Both the position numbers and the translations under genes were made by a program. A stretch of DNA of 64,000 nucleotides, from the NCBI RefSeq assembly GCF_000306785.1, contig NC_017955.1:930001-994000 (forward strand), written 5' to 3'. The DNA comes from Modestobacter italicus. GTDB taxonomy: Bacteria > Actinomycetota > Actinomycetes > Mycobacteriales > Geodermatophilaceae. The notes under the pieces were generated by a model. The model was not told where the DNA came from and did not search any database. It saw nothing but the letters and a program-made list of their open reading frames with translations. Below are positions 57,270 to 64,000 of the stretch, piece after piece. How positions within the stretch are numbered: the stretch's first letter is position 1; each line of letters starts with the position of its first letter.

Positions 57270-58490
57270 TCAGCTGAGGCGCTCGAGCACCATCGCCATG
57301 CCCTGCCCGCCGCCGACGCACATGGTCTCCAGGCCGAACTGGCCGTCCCGGGCGCGCAGGCCGTTGAGCAGGGTGCCGGTGATCCGGGCACCGGTCATGC
57401 CGAAGGGGTGCCCGACGGCGATGGCGCCGCCGTGCACGTTCAGCTTGTCGATGTCGATGCCCAGGTCGCGGTAGCTGGGGATGACCTGCGCGGCGAACGC
57501 CTCGTTGATCTCCACCAGGTCCATGTCGTCGATGGTCATCCCGGCGCGGGCCAGCGCCTGCTGGGAGGCAGCCACCGGGCCGTAGCCCATGATCTCCGGC
57601 GACAGCCCCGTGACGCCGGTGGAGACGACCCGGGCCAGCGGGGTGATCCCCAGCTGGGCGGCCTTGGTGTCGCTCATGATCACCAGGGCGGCGGCGCCGT
57701 CGTTGAGCGGGCAGGCGTTGCCGGCGGTCACCCGGCCGTCGGGGCGGAACACCGGCTTCAGACCGGACAGTCCCTCGACCGTCGTGCCGGCCCGCGGGCC
57801 GTCGTCCGCGCTGACGACCGTGCCGTCGGGCGTGGTGACCGGGGTGATCTCGCGCTCCCAGAACCCGTTCGCGATCGCCTGCTCGGCGAGGTTCTGGCTG
57901 CGCGCGGCGAACTCGTCCATGTCCTGCCGCGAGATGTCCTTGAGCAGCGCGAGGTTCTCCGCGGTCTGGCCCATGGCGACGTAGGCGTCGGGCAGGTCGC
58001 CGTCCTCGCGCGGGTCGCGCCACGACTCCGCGCCGCTCTCGGCGGTCTTGGCCACCCGGGCCTCGGCGTCGGCGAACCGGGGGTTGTGGGTGTCCGGGAT
58101 CGCGTCGGAGTTGCCCTTGACGAAGCGGGACACCATCTCCACGCCGGCGGAGATGAACACGTCGCCCTCGCCGGCCTTGATGGCGTGCAGCGCCATCCGC
58201 GTGGTCTGCAGCGAGGAGGAGCAGTAGCGGGTGACCGTCGTCCCGGGCAGGTGGTCCATGCCCAGCAGGACGGCGACGATCCGGCCCATGTTGAAGCCCT
58301 GCTCGCCGCCGGGGAGCCCGCAGCCGAGCATCAGGTCGTCGATGTCGGTCGGGTCGAGCTGGGGCACCTGGTCCAGCGCCGCGCGGGTGATGGTGGCGGC
58401 CAGGTCGTCGGGCCGCAGGTCCTTCAGCGACCCCTTGAACGCGCGGCCGATGGGGGAGCGGGCAGCGGCGACGATGACGGCTTCGGGCAT
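57270..58490 (-). CDS. fadA: Acetyl-CoA C-acyltransferase (thiolase)
   Basis: A 406-residue thiolase. Nucleophile Cys90 lies in VTRYCSSSLQT. NEAFA, GGAIAVGHPFGMTGAR (His) and TMCVGGGQG (second Cys) complete the active site. The length and the LPGGEQGFNMGR block fit degradative beta-ketothiolases, cleaving 3-ketoacyl-CoA, close to M. tuberculosis FadA3 (Rv1074c), which also adjoins an SGNH hydrolase gene. ATG 58490 has AGGACC just upstream. No beta-oxidation partner gene adjoins. Confidence 0.92.
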   Translation of the reverse strand: MPEAVIVAAARSPIGRAFKGSLKDLRPDDLAATITRAALDQVPQLDPTDIDDLMLGCGLPGGEQGFNMGRIVAVLLGMDHLPGTTVTRYCSSSLQTTRMALHAIKAGEGDVFISAGVEMVSRFVKGNSDAIPDTHNPRFADAEARVAKTAESGAESWRDPREDGDLPDAYVAMGQTAENLALLKDISRQDMDEFAARSQNLAEQAIANGFWEREITPVTTPDGTVVSADDGPRAGTTVEGLSGLKPVFRPDGRVTAGNACPLNDGAAALVIMSDTKAAQLGITPLARVVSTGVTGLSPEIMGYGPVAASQQALARAGMTIDDMDLVEINEAFAAQVIPSYRDLGIDIDKLNVHGGAIAVGHPFGMTGARITGTLLNGLRARDGQFGLETMCVGGGQGMAMVLERLS

Positions 58491-58597
58491 GGGTCCTCCA
58501 CGATGAGGCGCGCCGCCCCGCGGGCGGCGACGGACGTCGGGTCGTCCCTCAAGCTACCCCCGGGTAGGGAACCGGTCCCCGGGCGCGACGCCACCGG

Positions 58598-59617
58598 TCA
58601 GGACGGGACGGCGGTGCGGGCAGCCTCGTCGGCCTGCTCCGGGGTCGGGATCTCCGGCGGACGGCGGCGGCGCAGCCGAGCCCAGGGGCCCCGGGGCCCG
58701 GTCTCCCGGCCGCGGACCTCGGTCGGCTGGACCTCGGTGCCGGTCCGGCCGGCGGCCCGGGCGGCGGCCTGCGCGACCGGCCGCACGGTGTCCCGGCGCA
58801 GCCGCAGCCCGCGGTCGGCCGCGGCGGGCCACACCCCGATCGCGTCGGCGATCGAGGGGAGCAGCGAGGCGGCGGCCGCCGCGTAACCGGCCGCCGAGGG
58901 GTGGAACTCGTCGCTGCTGAACAGCGTGCGGTCGGTGGCGAACGAGGGGCCGAGCACCGAGCCCAGCGAGACGGTGCGCCCGCCCTCGGCGACGACGGCG
59001 ATGGTCTGCGCCGCGGCGAGCTGGCGGCTCCACCGGCGGGCCAGCACGCGCAGCGGCTGGGCGATCGGGCGGATGGTGCCCAGGTCCGGGCAGGTGCCGA
59101 CGACGACCTCGCAGCCGGCGGCCCGGAGCATCCGCACCGCCTCGGCCAGCGCCCGCACCGACTCCGCGGGCCGGGCACGGCTGGTGACGTCGTTGGCGCC
59201 GATCATGATCAGGGCGACGTCGGGGTGCTCGGGCAGGGCGCGCTCCACCTGACCGGTGAGCTCGCGGGAGACGGCGCCGGAGCGGGCGAACTTGACCAGC
59301 CGGACGGGTCGTTCGGCCAGCTCGACCAGGGCCGCGGCGATCAGCACGCCGGGGGTCTCGCCGGCGTTGTCCACGCCCAGGCCGACCGCGCTGGAGTCGC
59401 CCAGCACGGCGAACACGATCGGCGTCGCCCGGCCGCGCCCGTAGACGCCGTTGCCGGTCGGGGGGTCGGGCTGGGTCCGCTGGGCGGTCACCCGACGACG
59501 GGCCGCCCGGGCCTCCTCGCGCAGCAGGGTGACCAGCGCCGCGCCGGCGAGCCCGACACCGCCGCCGCCGTACGCAGCCGCCGTCGCCAGTCGTCGCGCC
59601 CTGCTGGCTCGCGTCAC
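58598..59617 (-). CDS. SGNH/GDSL-family hydrolase (membrane-anchored)
   Basis: A 339-residue esterase-like protein. A signal-anchor helix spans residues ~10-30. Block I is VLGDSSAVGLG (catalytic Ser in GDSS), block III is IGANDVTSR, and block V is SSDEFHPSAAGY with catalytic Asp/His. The C-terminal ~75 residues are Arg-rich and low-complexity. GTG 59617 has GGAGAGGACGG upstream; a GTG at 59659 adds 14 residues. Same neighbour order as Rv1074c-Rv1075c. Substrate unknown; envelope lipid or acetylated glycan is plausible. Confidence 0.87.
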   Translation of the reverse strand: MTRASRARRLATAAAYGGGGVGLAGAALVTLLREEARAARRRVTAQRTQPDPPTGNGVYGRGRATPIVFAVLGDSSAVGLGVDNAGETPGVLIAAALVELAERPVRLVKFARSGAVSRELTGQVERALPEHPDVALIMIGANDVTSRARPAESVRALAEAVRMLRAAGCEVVVGTCPDLGTIRPIAQPLRVLARRWSRQLAAAQTIAVVAEGGRTVSLGSVLGPSFATDRTLFSSDEFHPSAAGYAAAAASLLPSIADAIGVWPAAADRGLRLRRDTVRPVAQAAARAAGRTGTEVQPTEVRGRETGPRGPWARLRRRRPPEIPTPEQADEAARTAVPS

Positions 59618-59674
59618 CGCGCCCCGTCCTCTCCTCCGGCTCCTGGTTGCGTGCTGCACCGAGAGCTGATCCTC

Positions 59675-59695
59675 AGGCTAGCCACCCCCTACGTT
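59675..59695. promoter_or_regulatory. Divergent SGNH/DUF2252 promoters
   Basis: TAGCCT on the minus strand (59680-59675) faces the SGNH gene. TACGTT on the plus strand (59690-59695) is followed by six bases and the DUF2252 GTG, a leaderless layout. Confidence 0.45.
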
Positions 59696-59701
59696 GGGGC
59701 C

Positions 59702-61057
59702 GTGGCTGACGACGGTGACCTCACCCCTCCGGACGACCGCCGGCGCCAGCAGCAGATCGTCGACGTGCTGGTGGACGCCTTCGCGCGGCTGATGGCGGTG
59801 GACGCCGACGCGTTCCGCACCAAGTTCCGCAAGATGGCCGCCGACCCGTTCGCGTTCTACCGCGGCTCCGCCTGTCTGTTCTACGCCGACATGGCGACGT
59901 TCGAGGACAGGTGGTGTGACGAGCGGACGTCGCGGGTGTGGATCCAGGGTGACCTGCACGCGGAGAACTTCGGCACGTACATGGACGGGCAGGGGCGCAT
60001 CGTCTTCGACGTCAACGACTTCGACGAGGCCTACCTCGGCCACGTCAGCTGGGACCTGCGCCGGTTCGCGGCCAGCTTCGCGCTGCTGGCCTGGCGCAAG
60101 GCGTTCGACGACGACGTGATCGGCGAGATGCTCGGCGGCTACCTCGACGCCTACCTCGACCAGGTGGAGGCCTTCACGCACTCGGACGACGACCGGTCGT
60201 TCGCCCTGCTGCGGGAGAACACCGAGGGGGCGGTGCACGACGTCGTGCTGGCCACCACCGCCCGCACCCGGCTGGACCTGCTGGGCCGGCTGACCGTGGT
60301 GGAGCGCTACGAGCGGCGGTTCGCCGACCGGCCGCGCAACCGCCGGCTGGACGACGACGAGCGCGCTGAGGTGCTGCACGCCATCGACCGCTACCGGGAG
60401 ACCGTGCACCCGCCCCGCCGGCGCCGCGACGTCGCCTACGACGTGAAGGACGTCGTGGGCACCGGCGGCTTCGGCATCGGCAGCGCCGGGCTGCCCGCCT
60501 ACAACGTGCTGCTCGAGGGCTACGACCAGGCGCTGGAGAACGACGTCGTCCTGTCGGTGAAGCAGGGCAACGTGCCCGCGCCCAGCCGGATCGTCGACGA
60601 CCCGGAGATCCGCCGGTACTTCGAGCACGAGGGCCACCGGACCGCGGTCAGCCAGCGGTCGCTGCAGGCCAACGCGTCGCAGTTCCTCGGGCACACCGAG
60701 ATCCGCGGCGTCGGGTTCGTCGTCGCCGAGCTGTCGCCCTACGAGGTGGACCTGGACTGGGAGGACCTCACCGAGCCCGAGGAGATCCGGCCGGTGCTCG
60801 CCCAGCTGGGCCGGGCGACGGCGAAGCTGCACTGCGTCGGGGACGCCGACAGCGACCACACGCTCGTGCCGTTCCAGACCGAGGAGGCGATCACCACGAT
60901 GATCGGCGGCCGCCGCGCGGAGTTCATCGCCGACGTCGTCGACTTCGCGCACGGCTACGCGCAGCGGACCCGCGAGGACCACCGGCTGTTCGTCGAGGCC
61001 TTCCGCGCCGGGCGGATCCCGGGGATCAGCTCCAGTGGGGACCACCGCCCGGTGTGA
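59702..61057 (+). CDS. DUF2252 family protein (kinase-like)
   Basis: A 451-residue DUF2252 protein. RVWIQGDLHAENFGTY (near residue 77) resembles the catalytic loop HxDxxxxN of aminoglycoside-phosphotransferase-like kinases, and FDVNDFDEAYLGHVSWDL resembles their metal-binding DFD/DxD motif. Family hallmarks KMAADPFAFYRGSA (N-terminal) and SLQANASQFLG are also present. No biochemical role is established to my knowledge. The gene stands alone, divergent from the SGNH gene and convergent with a GNAT gene 6 bases away. Confidence 0.85.
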   Translation: MADDGDLTPPDDRRRQQQIVDVLVDAFARLMAVDADAFRTKFRKMAADPFAFYRGSACLFYADMATFEDRWCDERTSRVWIQGDLHAENFGTYMDGQGRIVFDVNDFDEAYLGHVSWDLRRFAASFALLAWRKAFDDDVIGEMLGGYLDAYLDQVEAFTHSDDDRSFALLRENTEGAVHDVVLATTARTRLDLLGRLTVVERYERRFADRPRNRRLDDDERAEVLHAIDRYRETVHPPRRRRDVAYDVKDVVGTGGFGIGSAGLPAYNVLLEGYDQALENDVVLSVKQGNVPAPSRIVDDPEIRRYFEHEGHRTAVSQRSLQANASQFLGHTEIRGVGFVVAELSPYEVDLDWEDLTEPEEIRPVLAQLGRATAKLHCVGDADSDHTLVPFQTEEAITTMIGGRRAEFIADVVDFAHGYAQRTREDHRLFVEAFRAGRIPGISSSGDHRPV

Positions 61058-61063
61058 GCGCGG

Positions 61064-61528
61064 TCAGCGGATCGGCAGCTCGATCCACATCCCGCGGTGC
61101 GGACCGACCGGGCGCAGGTCGTACTCGTCGGTGACGATGGTGAAGCCGATCCGCTGGTAGAAGCCGACGGCGTCCTTCCGGGCGTCGCACCAGACCAGCT
61201 CGGCACCGCGGGCGGCCAGCCGGGCGAGCCCCTCGGCGACCAGCGCACGGCCGGCACCCAGCCCGCGCACCCGCGGGTCGGTGGCCATGCCTCGCAGCTG
61301 CCAGGACCCCTCGCCCGCGCGCCACGGGCAGTCGCGGGGGTGGAAGCGGACCACGCCGACGATCTCGCCGCCGTCGATCCGGGCGGCCAGGTGCAGCGTG
61401 TACGGGGCGTCGTCCTCGTCGATCTCCACCGGGCGCCCCTGCCGGAGCTCCTGCGCCCGCAGCGGGTAGGTCGCCGCCGCGTCGACCTGCTCGATGGTGA
61501 TCGTCCCCGACGGGGCCTCGGTGCTCAC
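61064..61528 (-). CDS. GNAT family N-acetyltransferase (ElaA/YjcF-like)
   Basis: A 154-residue acetyltransferase. The acetyl-CoA-binding loop is VRGLGAGRALV (R-x-x-G-x-G/A). ELRQGRPVEIDEDDAPYTLHLAARIDGGEIVGVVRF-like text at the start (residues ~26-62) and CDARKDAVGFYQRIGF near the end are typical of the YjcF/ElaA group. Substrate unknown. GTG 61528. It lies downstream of the VWA gene, separated from it by a GAGCTCGCGA-loop hairpin. Confidence 0.87.
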   Translation of the reverse strand: MSTEAPSGTITIEQVDAAATYPLRAQELRQGRPVEIDEDDAPYTLHLAARIDGGEIVGVVRFHPRDCPWRAGEGSWQLRGMATDPRVRGLGAGRALVAEGLARLAARGAELVWCDARKDAVGFYQRIGFTIVTDEYDLRPVGPHRGMWIELPIR

Positions 61529-61554
61529 GCCTTCATTCTCCCGCCCGCCCGTCC

Positions 61555-61610
61555 GGCCCCGCTGCAGGGGCCCGCCACGAGCTCGCGAGTGGTGGGGGGC
61601 AGCGGGGCCC
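61555..61610 (-). terminator. Hairpin with GAGCTCGCGA loop, copy 2
   Basis: Same outer frame as at 44695 (GGCCCCGCTGCAGGGG ... GGCAGCGGGG), inner stem CCCGCCAC/GTGGTGGG with one G-U pair, loop GAGCTCGCGA (61579-61588). It lies directly past the VWA stop on the minus strand and probably ends the chelatase-VWA transcript. Confidence 0.8.
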
Positions 61611-61614
61611 TTCC

Positions 61615-63609
61615 TCAGCGGCCGCGGCGGCCGCGCCTGACCCGGAGGTAGTCGGCGACCACGTACTCGCCCAGCCGCTCGCTGTCGGGCTGGAACACCC
61701 GTCCGCCCGCCCGGGCGGTGATGTCGTGGACGAACTCGACCAGCGAAGGCTCGGGGTCCAGCGCGAACACGTTGAGCGTGGCACCGGAGCGCGCGACCCG
61801 CTCCACCTCCGCGACCGTGCGGGCGATCGTCTCGGGCATCGGCGGCCAGCAGAAGTACGGCGTCCCGTCGTCCTCCAGGTGCGCGGTGGGCTCCCCGTCG
61901 GTGACCACCAGCACCACCGGCTCGGCGTCCTTGTGCTTGGCGAGGAAGCGGCGGGCCAGCATCAGCCCGTGCTGCAGGTTGGTGCCCTGCAGGGTGTCGA
62001 CCGACAGCTCGGCCAGCGTCTCCGGGCGGAGCACCTGCGCGGTCGAGGAGAAGCCGATGATCTCGATCGCGTCCTGCGGGAAACGGGTGGTCACCAGCGA
62101 GTGCAGCGCCATCGCCGTCGACTTCGCCGCCCCCCAGGTCCCGCGCAGCGCCATCGAGTAGGAGAGGTCGACCAGCAGCGCCACGGCCGCGCCGGTGCGC
62201 CGCTCGGTCTCCACCACCTCGAAGTCGTCGACGGCGATCCGGACCCGGCGGCGACCCTCCTCATGGGGCTCACCGGCGGTGCGCAGCACCGCGTTGCGCA
62301 CGGTGCGGACGACGTCCAGCGGCTGCTCGTCACCGAACCGCCACTCCCGCGAGGCACCGGTGAGCTCGCCCGCCGCACCGGCGTCGGCCACGTCGTGCTC
62401 GCCGCGACCGGTGGCGTCCAGCTTGGCGAACACCCGGCGCAGCGCGGTCGCGCCCAGCCGGCGCACCGCCTTGGGCGAGAGCTCCAGCTTGCCGTCGGTG
62501 CGGTTGAGGTAGCCCTGCCGTTCGAGCTCCCGCTCCAGCCGGCGCAGCGCCTCGAGGTCGTCGACGGCGGAGCGGCCCAGGGCCTGCTCGAGCAGCTCCT
62601 CGTCGATGTCGGCCAGCGAGGCCCCGGCGTAGCCCTGGGACAGCTGCTGGGACAGCGACTCCAGGTCGGCGAGCTCGGCGACCGCGGTGGTCGCGTCGCC
62701 CATGCCCAGACCCTGCTCGCCGTCGGGCACCGGGCCGCGCTGCCCCCACGGCAGGTCGGGCCGGGCCTGGCGCAGCGCGTCGGACAGGTGCGCCATCTCG
62801 CTCTGCAGGCCCAGGTCGCCCATCGCCTGCTCCATCAGGCCCTGCAGCTCGGCCCGCTGGTCGGGGGAGAGGCCGGCCAGCATCCGCTCCTGGGCCGCGG
62901 CCCGCCGGGCCAGGGAGTCGATGAGCTCCTCCACCGACTGCGGGTCGTCGGGGAAGAACTGCCCGTGCTTGTCCATGAAGTCGGCGAACTGCTGGTCGGT
63001 GTCCTCGCCGCGGTTGTGCGCGTCGACCAGCGCGGACAGGTCGGCGACCATGTCCTTGACCGCCTGCATCGCGGCGCCGTCGCCGTCCTGCATCTGCTGC
63101 AGCGCCTGCTTCATGCCCTGGAAGCTGCTGTCCAGCACCTCCTGGCGGAGGAGGTCCTGGATCTGCTGGTAGGCCTGCGCCGCCTCGGGGGAGCGCCAGG
63201 AGTGGTCCTTGAGCGCGCGGACAGCGCCGGCGGTGTCCTCCGGCAGCTGGTCCAGCTCGGCCTCGGCGAGCCGCGCGGCGTCGTCGGGGTCGGGGAACAG
63301 CGCGGCGCGCTCGGCTTCCAGTGCCTGGTCCAGCAGCTCGCGGACCTGCTCCAGCGTGCCGTCCATCCGGCCGGCCTGCCGCGCCTGCCGGAGCCGGTCG
63401 CGCACCGAGCGGCGGAGCTGGTCCAGCCCGCGCCGGCCGTCGGTGCCGCGGCGCAGCAGGTCGCGCATCGCCTCGCGCACCCCGCTGCCGCCGAGCACCT
63501 GGTCGCCGATCTCGTCGACCGCGGCGGCGACGTCGTAAGGCGGTGCCAGCGGGTCGGGCCCGCCGCGCCACCTGCCGTACCGGTAGCCCCGGGGGCGTCG
63601 GTCGGCCAT
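61615..63609 (-). CDS. VWA-domain protein, partner of a Mg-chelatase-like ATPase
   Basis: A 664-residue cytoplasmic protein. Residues ~1-440 are helical and Gln/Glu/Ala-rich with coiled-coil character. The C-terminal VWA domain (~450-645) has the MIDAS motif DLSYSMALRG (DxSxS), the Thr in GTNLQHGLMLA, and VVTDGEPTAHL. It starts two bases after the chelatase stop, so the two are cotranscribed, as for Rv0958-Rv0959. MoxR/chelatase-VWA pairs act as metal-dependent chaperones or remodelling machines; the target is unknown. Confidence 0.88.
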   Translation of the reverse strand: MADRRPRGYRYGRWRGGPDPLAPPYDVAAAVDEIGDQVLGGSGVREAMRDLLRRGTDGRRGLDQLRRSVRDRLRQARQAGRMDGTLEQVRELLDQALEAERAALFPDPDDAARLAEAELDQLPEDTAGAVRALKDHSWRSPEAAQAYQQIQDLLRQEVLDSSFQGMKQALQQMQDGDGAAMQAVKDMVADLSALVDAHNRGEDTDQQFADFMDKHGQFFPDDPQSVEELIDSLARRAAAQERMLAGLSPDQRAELQGLMEQAMGDLGLQSEMAHLSDALRQARPDLPWGQRGPVPDGEQGLGMGDATTAVAELADLESLSQQLSQGYAGASLADIDEELLEQALGRSAVDDLEALRRLERELERQGYLNRTDGKLELSPKAVRRLGATALRRVFAKLDATGRGEHDVADAGAAGELTGASREWRFGDEQPLDVVRTVRNAVLRTAGEPHEEGRRRVRIAVDDFEVVETERRTGAAVALLVDLSYSMALRGTWGAAKSTAMALHSLVTTRFPQDAIEIIGFSSTAQVLRPETLAELSVDTLQGTNLQHGLMLARRFLAKHKDAEPVVLVVTDGEPTAHLEDDGTPYFCWPPMPETIARTVAEVERVARSGATLNVFALDPEPSLVEFVHDITARAGGRVFQPDSERLGEYVVADYLRVRRGRRGR

Positions 63610-63611
63610 CG

Positions 63612-64000
63612 TCAGGCCCCGTACACGGTGCGGGAGCCGTCCGTGTCCTTGGCCAGCCGGCGGGTGAGGTACAGCCCCTCGAGGGCGAACTCCACGGCCG
63701 CGGCGGCCTGCTCGGCCGACTGCTCGCCCTCGGGCACCCCCAGCCGGCCCAGCAGCTGGGCCAGGTGCGGGATGGTGCCCAGCTGGCCGAGCAGCGCCGC
63801 CGCCGGCACCAGGTCACCGGACTCGACCGTCTCGCCGCTGCTGAAGTGCTCCTGCAGGCCGGTCAGGTCCAGCCCGCCGCAGCGGGCCCGGAAGGTCTGC
63901 GCCGTGGCCTGCCGCAGCAGGTGCTCCAGCACCTCGAGGTCGCGGTCGTCGTCGTTGTCGGTGCCGGCGTCGGCGAACTCGACCTTGCCCCGGCTGGCCG
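63612..64000 (-). CDS. Mg-chelatase/MoxR-type AAA+ ATPase, C-terminal end only
   Basis: The gene enters from the right edge; only the last ~130 residues are visible. KVEFADAG and LEHLLRQATAQTFRARCGGLDLTGL (in pieces), then FSSGETVESGDLVPAAALLGQLG, are the C-terminal helical part seen in the Rv0958-like group. The Walker motifs lie outside. It couples to the VWA gene by a 2-base gap. Confidence 0.75.
   Translation of the reverse strand, partial: ASRGKVEFADAGTDNDDDRDLEVLEHLLRQATAQTFRARCGGLDLTGLQEHFSSGETVESGDLVPAAALLGQLGTIPHLAQLLGRLGVPEGEQSAEQAAAAVEFALEGLYLTRRLAKDTDGSRTVYGA

Overview
This 64 kb window is chromosomal DNA of a very GC-rich actinobacterium. The evidence is the codon use, frequent GTG starts, an Rpf resuscitation factor with DUF348/G5 domains, a protein O-mannosyltransferase, and an actinobacterial FtsB/DUF501/Ppx block. 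Style and content fit Geodermatophilaceae (Blastococcus, Modestobacter or Geodermatophilus type), but that family-level placement is an inference. From memory, the gene order follows the Mycobacterium tuberculosis segment moeA1-rimJ-Rv0996 ... pmt-rsmI ... metS-tatD-rpfB-ksgA-ispE ... glmU-prs-rplY-pth ... mfd-mazG-eno-Rv1024-Rv1025-ppx, so most of the window is conserved housekeeping backbone.

Layout. 1-2.8 kb: gephyrin-like Glp (cut by the window edge), a RimJ-type acetyltransferase, the membrane receptor GlpR/SepX, and tRNA-Ala(CGC). 2.9-8.5 kb: a secreted sugar-dehydrogenase/PKD/LGFP fusion, an enoyl-CoA hydratase, and an MFS exporter with its MarR regulator. 8.5-15.6 kb: divergent pmt and rsmI, a DUF559 nuclease-like gene bracketed by long palindromes, corA, and an amino-acid permease. 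15.7-27.3 kb: metG, tatD, a membrane protein, rpfB, rsmA, ispE, tRNA-Gln, glmU, prs, rplY, pth. 27.3-44.7 kb: an exopolysaccharide (EPS) island sitting between pth and mfd. 44.8-55 kb: mfd, a SurA-like lipoprotein, mazG, a DUF3592 protein, eno, ftsB, a DUF501 protein, ppx. 55-64 kb: a DUF4235 protein, family-5 uracil-DNA glycosylase, an odd short tRNA with anticodon UAA, a Bax-inhibitor-1 protein, a thiolase, an SGNH hydrolase, DUF2252, GNAT, and a VWA/Mg-chelatase pair cut by the right edge.

The EPS island reads as a nearly complete Wzx/Wzy-type pathway: a polyprenyl-phosphate glycosylphosphotransferase, two GT4 transferases, a polysaccharide deacetylase, a flippase, an O-antigen-ligase/polymerase-like protein, a Wzz-like co-polymerase with a degenerate kinase domain, and a GH16 lyase/hydrolase. 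It also holds a 1505-residue secreted adhesin-like protein with a duplicated uncharacterised domain. A CDP-alcohol phosphotransferase and a TagD-like cytidylyltransferase in the same island suggest that a CDP-activated alcohol decorates the product.

Besides genes, the window has several families of structured intergenic DNA. Five long palindromes share the ends AGGCATAGGWACC. Three hairpins share the loop GAGCTCGCGA over covarying stems. A 13-copy 16-bp tandem repeat adjoins three hairpins at one convergent junction. Candidate operators lie in the EPS island. Several genes appear to be transcribed leaderless, with a -10-like hexamer 6-7 bases before the start codon. I found no CRISPR array, no insertion sequence, no rRNA and no integrase.
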